From Hydromonas sp. (GTDB taxonomy: Bacteria > Pseudomonadota > Gammaproteobacteria > Burkholderiales > Burkholderiaceae), in the NCBI GenBank assembly GCA_017495165.1, contig JAFEII010000016.1:62001-126000 (forward strand): a stretch of 64,000 nucleotides of DNA. The letters run 5' to 3'. The notes under the pieces were generated by a model. The model saw nothing but the letters and a program-made list of their open reading frames with translations. It was not told the DNA's origin and searched no databases. Of the stretch, positions 53,094 to 62,043 are shown in pieces (position 1 is the first letter of the stretch; the number at the start of each line of letters is the position of its first letter). Both the position numbers and the translations under genes were made by a program.

Positions 53094-54205
53094 GCCAAAA
53101 GCCCAACACCTTTGTCACACAACCGTATTTGCCCGATCTAAAAGACTTTTTGCCTTATTTAGAGCAAATTTGGGACAACAAAACGCTCACCAACGCTGGC
53201 CCATTTCATCAACAGCTCGAAGCGGCGCTGTGTGATTATTTGGGGGTTAAGTATATTTCGCTATTCTCGAACGGCACATTGGCGCTGGTCACCGCACTGC
53301 AAAGCTTGCGCATCACAGGCGAGGTCATTACCACGCCCTATTCATTTGTTGCCACCTCGCATTCTTTGTTGTGGAATGGGATTAAACCCGTATTTGTTGA
53401 TATTGACCCCAACACAATGAACATGAACCCAGCCTGCATTGAAGCGGCCATCACACCCAACACCACTGCAATTATGCCGGTGCATTGTTATGGCCACCCA
53501 TGCGATGTGGATGCGATTCAAAAAATTGCGGATACGTATAATTTGCGCGTGATTTACGATGCCGCACATGCGTTTGGGGTTGAGAATGAAAACGGGAGCA
53601 TTTTAAATTATGGCGACTTGTCGGTGCTGAGTTTTCATGCCACGAAGGTGTTCAATACCTTTGAAGGTGGTGCGATTGTTTGCCCTGACGCCAAAACCAA
53701 GAAGCGCATCGATCACTTGAAAAACTTTGGCTTTGTGGATGAGGTTACCGTCATCGCGCCAGGTATCAACGGTAAAATGAGCGAAATCAATGCGGCATTT
53801 GGTTTATTGCAACTGCAGCACATGCCGCAAGTTTTATCGCAGCGCAGTGAAATTGATGCGTTTTATCGAGCGCATTTAAGCAACATCAAAGGGATTCGAT
53901 TGGGCGGCACAACGGGTGAGACACAACAAAACTATTCATATTTCCCGATTTTGATTGGCGCCGATTATCCATTGAGCCGCGATGCGCTGTACGAAAAACT
54001 GCGTGCGCATCAGATTTTTGCGCGGCGTTATTTTTACCCACTTATTTCAGAGTTTCCGATGTATCGTGGCTTAAACTCTGCACATCGGGACAATTTACCG
54101 CAAGCGAGCTTGATTGCATCACAAGTCATTTGCCTGCCGATTTACCCTGACTTGAGCATGGATGTTTGTGTGGCGATTGTTGATTTGATTAAAGGTGCGT
54201 CTTAA
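53090..54205 (+). CDS. DegT/DnrJ/EryC1/StrS-family sugar aminotransferase
   Basis: PLP enzyme (371 aa) converting a keto-sugar nucleotide into an amino sugar. The Schiff-base Lys is in SFHATKVFNTFEGGA (about residue 184); TTPYSFVATSHSLLWNG and YDAAHAFGVE are family blocks. The C-terminal YEKLRAHQIFARRYFYPLIS resembles VioA/FdtB-like enzymes that make dTDP-4-amino-4,6-dideoxyhexoses, but substrate identity is inference. It is in one unit with a glycosyltransferase and an acetyltransferase. Confidence 0.88.
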   Translation: MSQKPNTFVTQPYLPDLKDFLPYLEQIWDNKTLTNAGPFHQQLEAALCDYLGVKYISLFSNGTLALVTALQSLRITGEVITTPYSFVATSHSLLWNGIKPVFVDIDPNTMNMNPACIEAAITPNTTAIMPVHCYGHPCDVDAIQKIADTYNLRVIYDAAHAFGVENENGSILNYGDLSVLSFHATKVFNTFEGGAIVCPDAKTKKRIDHLKNFGFVDEVTVIAPGINGKMSEINAAFGLLQLQHMPQVLSQRSEIDAFYRAHLSNIKGIRLGGTTGETQQNYSYFPILIGADYPLSRDALYEKLRAHQIFARRYFYPLISEFPMYRGLNSAHRDNLPQASLIASQVICLPIYPDLSMDVCVAIVDLIKGAS

Positions 54206-54206
54206 T

Positions 54207-54785
54207 ATGGCATTGTTAACGGCACAAGAAATTGCACAAATGGGGTTTCAATCCGTTGGTAAAAATGTGCAACTGTCCAATCGTGCCTCATTTTATAATT
54301 GCGCTCAAATTTCGATTGGTGACCATGTTCGCATTGATGACTTTTGTGTCCTGTCTGCGGGGGTTGGCGGGATTCTTATTGGCAATCACGTACACATCGC
54401 AGTGTATTCTTCTTTAATTGGCGCGGGTGACATCGTCTTATCTGATTTTGCCAATATCTCTTCTAAAGTTTCAATTTACAGCAGCAGCGATGATTATTCG
54501 GGCGAGTGGATGACCAACCCAACCATTCCCGCCAAATTTACAGGCGTGACGCACGGCAAGGTGTTCATTGGCCGCCATGTGATTGTTGGCTGCAACAGCG
54601 TTATTCTGCCAAACATTGTGTTGGCGGACGGGGTTGCAATCGGCGCGTTAAGTTTGGTGAACAAGGACTGCGCCGCGTTCGGTATTTATGCAGGAAGCCC
54701 TGCCAAACGCATTAAAGAACGCTCCCGTAATTTATTGGCATTAGAACAAGCCTTTTTAGCGGCAAACCCATCAAACTCTTTTTAG
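54207..54785 (+). CDS. Hexapeptide-repeat sugar O/N-acetyltransferase
   Basis: A 192-aa left-handed beta-helix acetyltransferase. Hexapeptide repeats ISIGDHVRIDDF and ILIGNHVHIAVYSSLIG, the coenzyme A region GRHVIVGCNSVILPNI and GALSLVNKDC, then GSPAKRIKERS as in galactoside/LacA-like enzymes. The start at 54207 directly follows the aminotransferase stop; a GTG at 54195 overlaps it. It probably acetylates the amino sugar made by the preceding enzyme. Confidence 0.82.
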   Translation: MALLTAQEIAQMGFQSVGKNVQLSNRASFYNCAQISIGDHVRIDDFCVLSAGVGGILIGNHVHIAVYSSLIGAGDIVLSDFANISSKVSIYSSSDDYSGEWMTNPTIPAKFTGVTHGKVFIGRHVIVGCNSVILPNIVLADGVAIGALSLVNKDCAAFGIYAGSPAKRIKERSRNLLALEQAFLAANPSNSF

Positions 54786-54813
54786 CACTTTAAAACTCAC
54801 TTTCCCAGCGCCC

Positions 54814-55644
54814 ATGCACAATCACACCGCCTACCCGCCCATGGCGCTTGAACGTCTTCAGAACGGCTGGAGTCACCACAGCCAATCGGACATGGCGCTC
54901 CAAATCCAATATTTGGCGGTGTGCGAATCCACCAACGCCCTGCTCTATTCTCGCGCCCATCACCCAAATACGTTGTTGGTGACGGAGCAACAAATCAACG
55001 GCAAAGGTCAATTTGAACGGACATGGTTGAGCCAGTCGGGCGACTTAACGTTTTCCTTAGGCTTGAACATCCCGATGGCACAGTTGGCGGCGTTGTCGCT
55101 CAAAGTCGGGCTGGCGATTGCGCAGATGTTTGCTCAGCGCGGAACTGGCCTGCAATTAAAATGGCCAAATGACATTATCGCCACGCACCCAGACACATCC
55201 AATCAAGGCAAATTGGCAGGGATTTTGGTGCAAAGCCTGCCGGATGTGGCGCAACAATCGGCATGGGTGGTGATTGGGGTGGGTCTCAATATCGCGCCTC
55301 GGCTCATGCCTGCGGGTGCGCAAGGTTTTGCGCCCATTGGTTTGGCGCAAATTGCGTCAAATTGGGTTGCGCCTGAAGTGGGTGCGCGTGAAGCGCTGAT
55401 TGTTGCGTTGGTGGATGCAATTTTGCAAACCATCAACGCTGCGTCGTCTGCCAACTTAGCGCCTGAATGGAATGCGCATGACCTGTGGCATCAGCAATCT
55501 GTGCGACTTACCAAGCCTGACGGCGCGCACATTGAGGGCATTGGCCTTGGCATCAATTCAAGCGGTGCTTATCAAGTCATGCAAGGCAGTCAAATTCATA
55601 CCGTTCAAAGCGGTCAACTCAGCGCGCCCAAGGGTGCGTCATGA
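54814..55644 (+). CDS. birA: Biotin--[acetyl-CoA-carboxylase] ligase BirA, class I (no DNA-binding domain)
   Basis: Transfers biotin to the carboxyl carrier protein. 276 aa without an N-terminal helix-turn-helix, so it is not the biotin-operon repressor type. ESTNALL, KWPNDI and GKLAGILVQS are conserved and IGVGLNIAP is present. The biotinyl-AMP loop, usually GRGRxGRxW, is here GKGQFERTW (residues 63-71): two Arg positions and one Gly are changed. The C-terminal domain (LTKPDGAHIEGIGLGINSSG) is intact. It overlaps coaX by ATGA. Confidence 0.85.
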   Translation: MHNHTAYPPMALERLQNGWSHHSQSDMALQIQYLAVCESTNALLYSRAHHPNTLLVTEQQINGKGQFERTWLSQSGDLTFSLGLNIPMAQLAALSLKVGLAIAQMFAQRGTGLQLKWPNDIIATHPDTSNQGKLAGILVQSLPDVAQQSAWVVIGVGLNIAPRLMPAGAQGFAPIGLAQIASNWVAPEVGAREALIVALVDAILQTINAASSANLAPEWNAHDLWHQQSVRLTKPDGAHIEGIGLGINSSGAYQVMQGSQIHTVQSGQLSAPKGAS

Positions 55645-56405
55645 CCACACTTTTAATCGACAGCGGCAACAGCCGAATCAAATGGTGGTTTCACTCTGAG
55701 GCGCAACCCGTACAATCAAATACAACGCCGCACGCAGCCGATTTATACCAAGCGGACTGGCTCAATCTGCTGCGCGCCGATTGGCAACAGCAACGCCAGC
55801 CAAGCCGCTGCATCATCAGCCATGTGGGGCAAGACCAAACACTACGAGCGCTCACGCAACTCATACGTGACGTGTTTGGCGCAACAGGCATCACACACCT
55901 CACCGCGCAACCAAGTTTCAACGGCTTTCAGCTCAACTACAATGCGACCTCAATGGGCAGCGACCGCTACGCGCAGCTGTTGGGCGCGCACCAATTGAAC
56001 ATATCAGGCGCTTACCTTGTGGTCAGCGCAGGCACGGCGATTACGGTGGACGGCGTATTGACTGGCGGCCAACACGTGGGCGGCATGATTTTGCCCAGCA
56101 TTGATTTGATGCGGCGCAGCCTGCACCAATATACCGCCAAACTGCCGCTCAACGGCGGCATGCCAGCGCCCAAGCAAGCGCCACGCGCCACGGATGATGC
56201 GCTGGCAACGGGCGCGCTGCTCGCGGCAGTCGGCGCCATTCATGAGTTTGCCGCGCGTTACATGCACGGCGAGGATTTGACGCTGATTTTATGTGGCGGC
56301 GGCGCTGCGCAGATTGCGCCGTACATCCGTTCACCAATGATTCAATCAATCGAGCCGCACGTTGCGCTGTGTTTGTATGGGTTGCGGTCATACATTCAAC
56401 ACTAG
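55641..56405 (+). CDS. coaX: Type III pantothenate kinase CoaX
   Basis: Phosphorylates pantothenate in CoA synthesis without feedback inhibition by CoA. 254 aa of the ASKHA fold: phosphate-1 LLIDSGNSRIKWW (Asp8), SMGSDRYAQLLGA, phosphate-2 VSAGTAITVDGVL and GGMILPSIDLMRRSL. A birA-coaX overlap is common in betaproteobacteria. A class I panK gene is not seen. Confidence 0.94.
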   Translation: MTTLLIDSGNSRIKWWFHSEAQPVQSNTTPHAADLYQADWLNLLRADWQQQRQPSRCIISHVGQDQTLRALTQLIRDVFGATGITHLTAQPSFNGFQLNYNATSMGSDRYAQLLGAHQLNISGAYLVVSAGTAITVDGVLTGGQHVGGMILPSIDLMRRSLHQYTAKLPLNGGMPAPKQAPRATDDALATGALLAAVGAIHEFAARYMHGEDLTLILCGGGAAQIAPYIRSPMIQSIEPHVALCLYGLRSYIQH

Positions 56406-56436
56406 AAACATCCATTTTTTATTTTCTGTTTGATAA

Positions 56437-56571
56437 ATGCAACACCCCTTGCCGTATTTAAGGAACCACGTGTGGTGGGAGCAATCTTTGACCCTCAAAA
56501 AACGTGCACTCACTGAGCAAGAATTGGTGGGACTTGAGGCGCACAACCAATTGCCGATTGAGCCGCTGTGA
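56437..56571 (+). CDS. Possible small ORF of 44 codons
   Basis: Frame MQHPLPYLRNHVWWEQSL... ending NQLPIEPL, between coaX and the asparaginase gene. No clear ribosome binding site, no known homologue recalled. Amino-acid composition (Trp pair, charged, leucine-rich) is not clearly random. It may be the tail of a decayed gene. Confidence 0.2.
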   Translation: MQHPLPYLRNHVWWEQSLTLKKRALTEQELVGLEAHNQLPIEPL

Positions 56572-56608
56572 TAAAATGCGCGCCTTATTTTGTTCACAGG
56601 CCTAGCAA

Positions 56609-57637
56609 ATGAAAAAAATCAAAGTCTTTTTTACTGGCGGCACAATTGCCATGCGCATTGATGCCGATGGTTTGCTCAAGCCTGCGGTGTCTGGCGATGA
56701 ACTATTGGCACAAATGCCACAATTGCAACACGCCATTTGTGTGGAATCGAGCCAGTTTTCTAATGTGTCATCATCCCAAATGTCCGGCGCGCTGTGCATG
56801 GAATTGCGCAGTCAAATCATTCAGACCCTTGCCCGCGCGGATATTTTTGGCATCGTGATTGTGCATGGCACGGACACGATGGAAGAGTCCGCATTTTTAC
56901 TCGACGCTGCCTTAACCAGCGCGCAGTTGGCTGGAAAAACCGTGGTCATGACGGGCGCCATGCACAGCGCAGAACATGTGAATGGCGATGGTTTGTCCAA
57001 TTTGGCAGACGCTTTGGCCGTTGCCAGCTGTGATGATGCGGCTGGTCGAGGTGTTTTGGTTGCCATGGCAGGCCAGATTCACGCGGCGCGCTGGGTCAGA
57101 AAAATGGACTCTGTGCGCGTGGACACGTTCGCCTCGCCCAACGATGCCCAAACCATCCAAGGAACGATTGCGAGGGATGGCGACGGATTTAAGGTGGCAT
57201 TTACAACGGTGGCGGCTCGCAGTATGCCTGCCATTTCATTGGCCGATTCTGCTGTCGCGCTGGACAGAGTTGATATTATTTCCATGCACAGCGGCGCAGA
57301 TGGCGCTTTATTAAACGCAAGCGTTGACCTTGGCGCCAAAGCCGTGGTGATCAATGCCGTGGGTGCGGGCAATGTGAATGAAGCGCTTTTTTGCGCCATT
57401 CAAGAGGTTTTGTCAAAGCAAATCCCCGTTATGATTAGCACGCGCTGCATCACTGGCGGCAGCTTGCCCGCTTATGGTTATGTGGGCGGCGGCCAACAGC
57501 TGCAAAAAATCGGCGCGTGTTTCGCAGCCGATTTGCCCGCACACAAAGCAAGGCTGTACGCACAATTGGCCTTGGCTGGCGGATACAAAACGCCGCACGA
57601 CTTTGTTTCCCTGTTTGAGCAACTCGACTCTCAATAA
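56609..57637 (+). CDS. L-asparaginase (type I/II-like)
   Basis: Hydrolyses L-asparagine to aspartate and ammonia. 342 aa without a signal peptide, so cytosolic. The first catalytic Thr is in FFTGGTIAM (T12) and the second in VHGTDTMEESA (Thr of HGTDT, about residue 89); GAGNVNEALFCAI is the C-terminal active-site block. The segment after residue 20 is shorter than in many type II enzymes. It stands alone between coaX and a terminator. Confidence 0.88.
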   Translation: MKKIKVFFTGGTIAMRIDADGLLKPAVSGDELLAQMPQLQHAICVESSQFSNVSSSQMSGALCMELRSQIIQTLARADIFGIVIVHGTDTMEESAFLLDAALTSAQLAGKTVVMTGAMHSAEHVNGDGLSNLADALAVASCDDAAGRGVLVAMAGQIHAARWVRKMDSVRVDTFASPNDAQTIQGTIARDGDGFKVAFTTVAARSMPAISLADSAVALDRVDIISMHSGADGALLNASVDLGAKAVVINAVGAGNVNEALFCAIQEVLSKQIPVMISTRCITGGSLPAYGYVGGGQQLQKIGACFAADLPAHKARLYAQLALAGGYKTPHDFVSLFEQLDSQ

Positions 57638-57731
57638 AACGTACTTTTTTATCATTCGGACAAGTCTGCTTTATCAAAATAAAGGTTTGTAAGCCTTTGC
57701 TTCTCAAATTTTTAAAGCCCGAACTGAAAGC

Positions 57732-57762
57732 AAAAACCCTCAGCGTTCCGCTGAGGGTTTTT
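57732..57762. terminator. Bidirectional terminator between the asparaginase gene and yidC
   Basis: Fourteen-base stem AAAAACCCTCAGCG / CGCTGAGGGTTTTT with a TTC loop between convergent genes. Confidence 0.9.
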
Positions 57763-57780
57763 AATGCTGCCGAATAAATG

Positions 57781-57825
57781 GCTTTTATTGCTTTTATTGC
57801 TTTTATTGCTTTTATTGCTTTTATT
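57781..57825. repeat. Nine-base tandem repeat, five copies
   Basis: Five perfect copies of GCTTTTATT (57781-57825) end two bases before the yidC stop codon (minus strand). Perfect short tandem repeats of this length vary by slippage. Copy-number change would alter only the yidC 3' untranslated region. Confidence 0.95.
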
Positions 57826-57827
57826 GC

Positions 57828-59477
57828 TTATTCATCTTTTAGCGAAATTAAATTCTCTTTAATCCCAAATTTATTGTTCATGATGCGCTGTTGCACAATC
57901 GAGAAAATATTGCTCACCACCCAGTACAACACCAAGCCTGATGGGAAAAAGAAGAATGTAAAGCCAAAAATCAGCGGCATATACAACATCATTTTTGCTT
58001 GCATTGGGTCAGCGGGTTTTGGATTGAGTTTGGTTTGCACAAACATGGTAATCATCATCAAAATAGGCAAAATATACAGTTTATCAGGCGATGATAAATC
58101 TTGAATCCAGCCAAACCAAGGTGCGCCGCGCATTTCAACCGCTGATTGCAATACATAAAAGAACGCTAAGAAAATAGGCATTTGCAGCAACATTGGTAAA
58201 CATCCGCCTGCTGGATTGACTTTTTCTTCTTTGTACATCGCCATCATGGCTTGATTGAGCTTCATTTTGTCGTCGCCATATTGCTCTTGCAACGCTTTTA
58301 AACGTGGTGCGAGCACTTTCATTTTGGCCATTGATTTAAAGCTGGCGGCGGTTAACGGGAACAAAGCAAGTTTGACCAATAACGTCATGGCAATAATCGC
58401 CCAACCCCAGTTGCCAATCAATTTTTCTAAATAGGTTAACAACCAATGCAACGGTCTTGCAATCATATCGGCCCAACCATAATCAATGGTTAAGTTTAAG
58501 CCCGGTGCCACGGCTGCCAACACATCTTGATTTTGTGGCCCGACATAAAACTGCGCATTGATTTGCTTCTTGGTTGAGGGTTCAATCGTGCCCAAAGCCA
58601 CCGACTCACCAACGCTGTATGCGGCGTTGGCAGAAGTTTTGTCACTTGTTTGGGTATAAAAAATGCGCTCAACTTTGTCATTTAACGCCCAAGCCGACAC
58701 AAAATACGGCTGCACCATGGCAACCCAGCCATTGTCTGCTGTGTCTTTATAAATCCCGGCATTTTTTTGAATCTCTTGGAAGGTGATTTTTTTGTATTTA
58801 TTCGTCTCGTTATGAACCACAGCACCTGTCACGCTGCCATAAAATGGCGTGCTGCCAATTTGAGAGGCGTCGCGTGTGATGTCCAAATAAAGACGCGGCG
58901 TGATGGCTTGGACAGATTTGTTTTCAATCTCAAAAGCCACATCCACTGAATAGCTGCCACGTTTTAAGGTGTAGGTTTTTTTGAAAACAGCCTGCTCACT
59001 TTCAGCGGTCAAAACCACGCTGACCGTGTCTTGGCCCTCGACCATTGAGGCCGAGGGCGCGCTGGCCGTAAAGTTGGTGGTGTGATCAATTTCACCAGCC
59101 GTCAAGCCGCTGCGTGCGATGTACACGGCATTGCCTTTTTCATCACCCAACGTATTTAATAAAACCACTTTGCCGTTTTCTTTAGTCTCTGAGTCAAATT
59201 GAAGCAATTGGGCAAAATCAATCGTGCCGCCTTGCGTGTTGATGTCAATTCGCAAAACATCATTGGTTAATGAGACTTTTTGACCGGTTGGCACAATGGT
59301 TTGCACTTTTTTCTCAGCAGGAACAATCGTTTTTGTGCCGTCAGCTGCCACTTGAACAGTTTGAGCCGCAGGCGCTACAGGCGCTGGCGCGTGTGCTAAT
59401 TGCCAGTTTTGCCACAACATAAATACCGACAAACCAAAAACAAGCCATAAAATCGTGCGTGGTGAAAAATTTTTCAT
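57828..59477 (-). CDS. yidC: Membrane protein insertase YidC
   Basis: Inserts membrane proteins with or without SecYEG. 549 aa. N-terminal membrane segment (about residues 8-24), a large periplasmic domain (about 50-340), and the conserved core with five segments: LEKLIGNWGWAIIAMTLLVK, NPAGGCLPMLLQMPIFLAFF and FTFFFFPSGLVLYWVVSNIF. A Gln/Ala/Pro linker follows the first helix. It belongs to the rpmH-rnpA-yidD-yidC set beside the origin. Confidence 0.96.
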   Translation of the reverse strand: MKNFSPRTILWLVFGLSVFMLWQNWQLAHAPAPVAPAAQTVQVAADGTKTIVPAEKKVQTIVPTGQKVSLTNDVLRIDINTQGGTIDFAQLLQFDSETKENGKVVLLNTLGDEKGNAVYIARSGLTAGEIDHTTNFTASAPSASMVEGQDTVSVVLTAESEQAVFKKTYTLKRGSYSVDVAFEIENKSVQAITPRLYLDITRDASQIGSTPFYGSVTGAVVHNETNKYKKITFQEIQKNAGIYKDTADNGWVAMVQPYFVSAWALNDKVERIFYTQTSDKTSANAAYSVGESVALGTIEPSTKKQINAQFYVGPQNQDVLAAVAPGLNLTIDYGWADMIARPLHWLLTYLEKLIGNWGWAIIAMTLLVKLALFPLTAASFKSMAKMKVLAPRLKALQEQYGDDKMKLNQAMMAMYKEEKVNPAGGCLPMLLQMPIFLAFFYVLQSAVEMRGAPWFGWIQDLSSPDKLYILPILMMITMFVQTKLNPKPADPMQAKMMLYMPLIFGFTFFFFPSGLVLYWVVSNIFSIVQQRIMNNKFGIKENLISLKDE

Positions 59478-59523
59478 ACGTCTCTCTTTAATAAAAACTC
59501 AATGTAAAACAAAAATTCATTAA

Positions 59524-59772
59524 TTACCGACAATCGCAATCCGCACGAGGCGTTTGTTTGTCAGGAACTGGATCAACACCGCCCTTACAACCGGGACGAC
59601 AGCGCCCAATTCGTTTTGCCGCCAGCCAACTGCCGCGCCAAGCGCCGTGTTCGCGAATCGCAATGATTGCATAGCGCGAACAGGTTGGATAAAAGCGGCA
59701 ATGATTGCCCATTAACGGGCTCAGCGCCAACTGATATATGCGCACCAAACCTATTAAAATACGGCTAAACAT
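59524..59772 (-). CDS. yidD: Membrane protein insertion efficiency factor YidD
   Basis: Small (82 aa) amphipathic protein assisting YidC. Conserved [26 protein letters not shown] and [15 protein letters not shown], ending DPVPDK. The ATG at 59772 overlaps the rnpA stop by eight bases; the ATG at 59787 (MSDKKMFSR) is also possible, adding five residues. The annotated longer frame upstream is out of frame inside rnpA and not coding. Confidence 0.88.
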   Translation of the reverse strand: MFSRILIGLVRIYQLALSPLMGNHCRFYPTCSRYAIIAIREHGAWRGSWLAAKRIGRCRPGCKGGVDPVPDKQTPRADCDCR

Positions 59773-60184
59773 TTTTTTGTCGCTCATATTCAAGCGCAAA
59801 CTGTTTGCCCTGTTCAAACAACTGTGCAATCTGCAACGCCCACTGCTTTTTTTGATTCGCACACAAAGGCAGTTGGTTGATGTTGCTGCGCAAGCGCAGC
59901 GCCCACAAACCATTGGGTAAATCCGCTTGGTGTTGCCTAAAATACTCCCGTGACAAGCGTTTAATCGTGTTTCTTCGAACCGCATGTTTGGAGAGCTTTT
60001 TAGGCACAATCAAGCCCAGCTGCGGGCGCGGATGGGTTTGTTCGTTTTTTAGTGTGTGCGCGCAAAAGTGCAAAAAAAACTGCGGCGTTTGCGCACACAC
60101 ACGCATACACAAAGCGGATGCATAGGCATCCGCTTTAAGTATTTTATGCGTGCGAGGCAAGCCAAATTTTGGTTGTACCATCAT
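59765..60184 (-). CDS. rnpA: Ribonuclease P protein component
   Basis: Protein subunit of RNase P, matures tRNA 5' ends. 139 aa, basic. The RNR signature is visible in [20 protein letters not shown] (about residues 63-82). The N-terminal region is longer and Cys/His-rich ([20 protein letters not shown]) compared with many orthologues. It follows rpmH by 35 bases. Confidence 0.92.
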   Translation of the reverse strand: MMVQPKFGLPRTHKILKADAYASALCMRVCAQTPQFFLHFCAHTLKNEQTHPRPQLGLIVPKKLSKHAVRRNTIKRLSREYFRQHQADLPNGLWALRLRSNINQLPLCANQKKQWALQIAQLFEQGKQFALEYERQKNV

Positions 60185-60219
60185 CGCTCTAAAATCAAAT
60201 TGTTTTGGTTCAAAACAAT

Positions 60220-60354
60220 TTAAACCGCTAAGCGCGTACGGCCTTTTGCACGACGTGCATTAAGGATGGCGCGGCCGCCACGGGTTTTCATGCGTGCACG
60301 GAAACCGTGTGTGCGTTTACGACGAACTACTGATGGTTGATAAGTACGTTTCAT
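60220..60354 (-). CDS. rpmH: 50S ribosomal protein L34
   Basis: A 44-aa, highly basic ribosomal protein, too short for many gene finders. Translation on the minus strand from 60354 gives [20 protein letters not shown] and continues [20 protein letters not shown] to a TAA at 60220-60222: a perfect fit to L34. First gene of the rpmH-rnpA-yidD-yidC unit, divergent from dnaA. Confidence 0.97.
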   Translation of the reverse strand: MKRTYQPSVVRRKRTHGFRARMKTRGGRAILNARRAKGRTRLAV

Positions 60355-60660
60355 TATTCTCTACCCAAGCAAAAACTGTAAAAGTTTTAAAAAAGTTGTT
60401 TTAAAATTCAAATTTAATTCATTCGATTTAGCGCTGAACGCCATTCCATAACATCGCGCTATGAACCTAGTATTAAACTCGATTTATGCTTTAAAAGCAA
60501 GAGTTGCGCTTAAATTTACCGTTAATTTATAAAAATCTGTGGATAACCTCGCTTTTTAAGCCCCAACAAGTGTAAAATAGCGACAAATTTAGATTGACGT
60601 AATGATGCAACACTTAAAGACTCAATCACGAATAAACCCTTCTCGAATTGTTATTATTTT
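60355..60660. other. rpmH-dnaA intergenic region with a DnaA box
   Basis: AT-rich gap between divergent rpmH and dnaA. A perfect DnaA box TGTGGATAA lies at 60538-60546, suited to dnaA autoregulation. A -10 like TAAAAT sits near 60574 and a TTGACG near 60594; I could not pair a convincing -35. A strong promoter for rpmH is expected on the minus strand. Confidence 0.5.
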
Positions 60661-62043
60661 ATGCAGTCACTTTGGCAATCTTGCTTAACTGAGCTCAAAA
60701 AAGAGCTGACACCACAACAATTTAAAGCTTGGATTTCGCCGCTGTCTTTTATTCAATTTACAGTCCAAGATGCCGTTTTGGTTTTAGGTGCGCCTTCTCG
60801 CATCAAAGCAGACGCGTGTGCGCGCCAGTTTGGTGAACGTTTAACGGTGTTGGCTTCCGATGCATGGGCGTTGCCTGTTAAACTGGTTTTTACGATTACC
60901 CCAAAAACGACAACCCCTAAAAAACCACAAACACCTGTTGAGTCAATTGATGCTCAAGAAAAAATCGAACAGATGGCGGTTGCAGCCAAAAAAACCAAAC
61001 AGGCGGCCAATAAAATAAATTCCTTTCTTGAAAAAGAGCTTAACTTTGACAGTTTGGTGACGGGTAAGGCCAATCAATTGGCTCAAATGATTGGCTTTGA
61101 AGTGGTTGAACAACCAGGTAAAAAGTACAACCCATTTTTTATTTATGGTGGCGTTGGGGTTGGTAAAACCCATTTGATGCACGCCATTGGCAATGCGGTT
61201 TTAGACAAAAATCCTGATGCGAATGTGCGGTATTTGTTTGCCAATACTTACGTGACTGAGTTGGTCAAAGCATATGGCAGTAAAAGTTTGGATGAGTTTA
61301 AGGAATATTATCAAAACTTAGACATGTTGCTGATTGATGATATTCAGTTTTTTGGTGATGGCGACAAAAAAGGCACGCAAGCTTCTTTTTTTGAAGTTTT
61401 TGAAACGCTGATTAGCGCAAACAAACAGATTATCATTACCTCGGATCGCTATCCACGTGCGCTTGAAGGTATTCAAGAGCGCTTGCGTTCTCGTTTTGAA
61501 TCAGGTATTTCTATTGAAATAGAGCCGCCTGAATTGGAAATGCGGGTGGGTATTTTGCTGAAAAAAGCAGCGCAAGAAAACATTGATTTACATCAAGATG
61601 TGGCTTTTTATATTGCAAAACTGCTTCGAGCCAATGTTCGTGAACTTGAAGGCGCGCTCAGAAAAGTCATCGCGTATTCTAAATTTCACAAACAGAAAAT
61701 CAGCATTGAAACCACCAAAATTGCTCTAAAAGACCTTTTATCAAATACATCCACCTACATTTCTATTGAAGCGATTCAAAAAGCGGTGGCTGATTTTTAT
61801 AAAATCAAAATTATTGACATGCATTCAACCCGCAGACCGCGCAACATTGCGTTTCCGCGTCAAATCGCCATGTATTTGTCTAAAGAGTTGACCAGTAAAA
61901 GTTTGCCTGAGATTGGTCAAAATTTTGGTGGGCGTGACCACACAACGGTTTTACATGCTCATAGAAAAATTACGGAAGACAAGCGACAAGATCAGCAGTT
62001 GTCGCATGAGCTGCATTTGTTAGAGCAGATTTTAAAAGGTTAA
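60661..62043 (+). CDS. dnaA: Chromosomal replication initiator protein DnaA
   Basis: AAA+ initiator, 460 aa. Domain I (QSLWQSCLTELKKELTPQQF), a variable linker (TTPKKPQTPVESIDAQEK), the ATPase domain with Walker A GGVGVGKTH (about residues 161-169) and Walker B LLIDDIQFFGD, sensor 2 region, and the helix-turn-helix domain IV signature GGRDHTTVLHAHRKI near the C-terminus. It sits beside dnaN and gyrB and has DnaA boxes on both sides. Confidence 0.97.
   Translation: MQSLWQSCLTELKKELTPQQFKAWISPLSFIQFTVQDAVLVLGAPSRIKADACARQFGERLTVLASDAWALPVKLVFTITPKTTTPKKPQTPVESIDAQEKIEQMAVAAKKTKQAANKINSFLEKELNFDSLVTGKANQLAQMIGFEVVEQPGKKYNPFFIYGGVGVGKTHLMHAIGNAVLDKNPDANVRYLFANTYVTELVKAYGSKSLDEFKEYYQNLDMLLIDDIQFFGDGDKKGTQASFFEVFETLISANKQIIITSDRYPRALEGIQERLRSRFESGISIEIEPPELEMRVGILLKKAAQENIDLHQDVAFYIAKLLRANVRELEGALRKVIAYSKFHKQKISIETTKIALKDLLSNTSTYISIEAIQKAVADFYKIKIIDMHSTRRPRNIAFPRQIAMYLSKELTSKSLPEIGQNFGGRDHTTVLHAHRKITEDKRQDQQLSHELHLLEQILKG

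Noticed and set aside
57781-57825. CRISPR-like array
   Set aside because: Units are nine bases without spacers, a simple tandem repeat. No CRISPR array or cas gene exists in the window.
59788-60009. Long N-terminal part of the frame containing yidD
   Set aside because: It lies entirely antisense-free within rnpA in another frame; YidD homology begins only at MFSRILIG.
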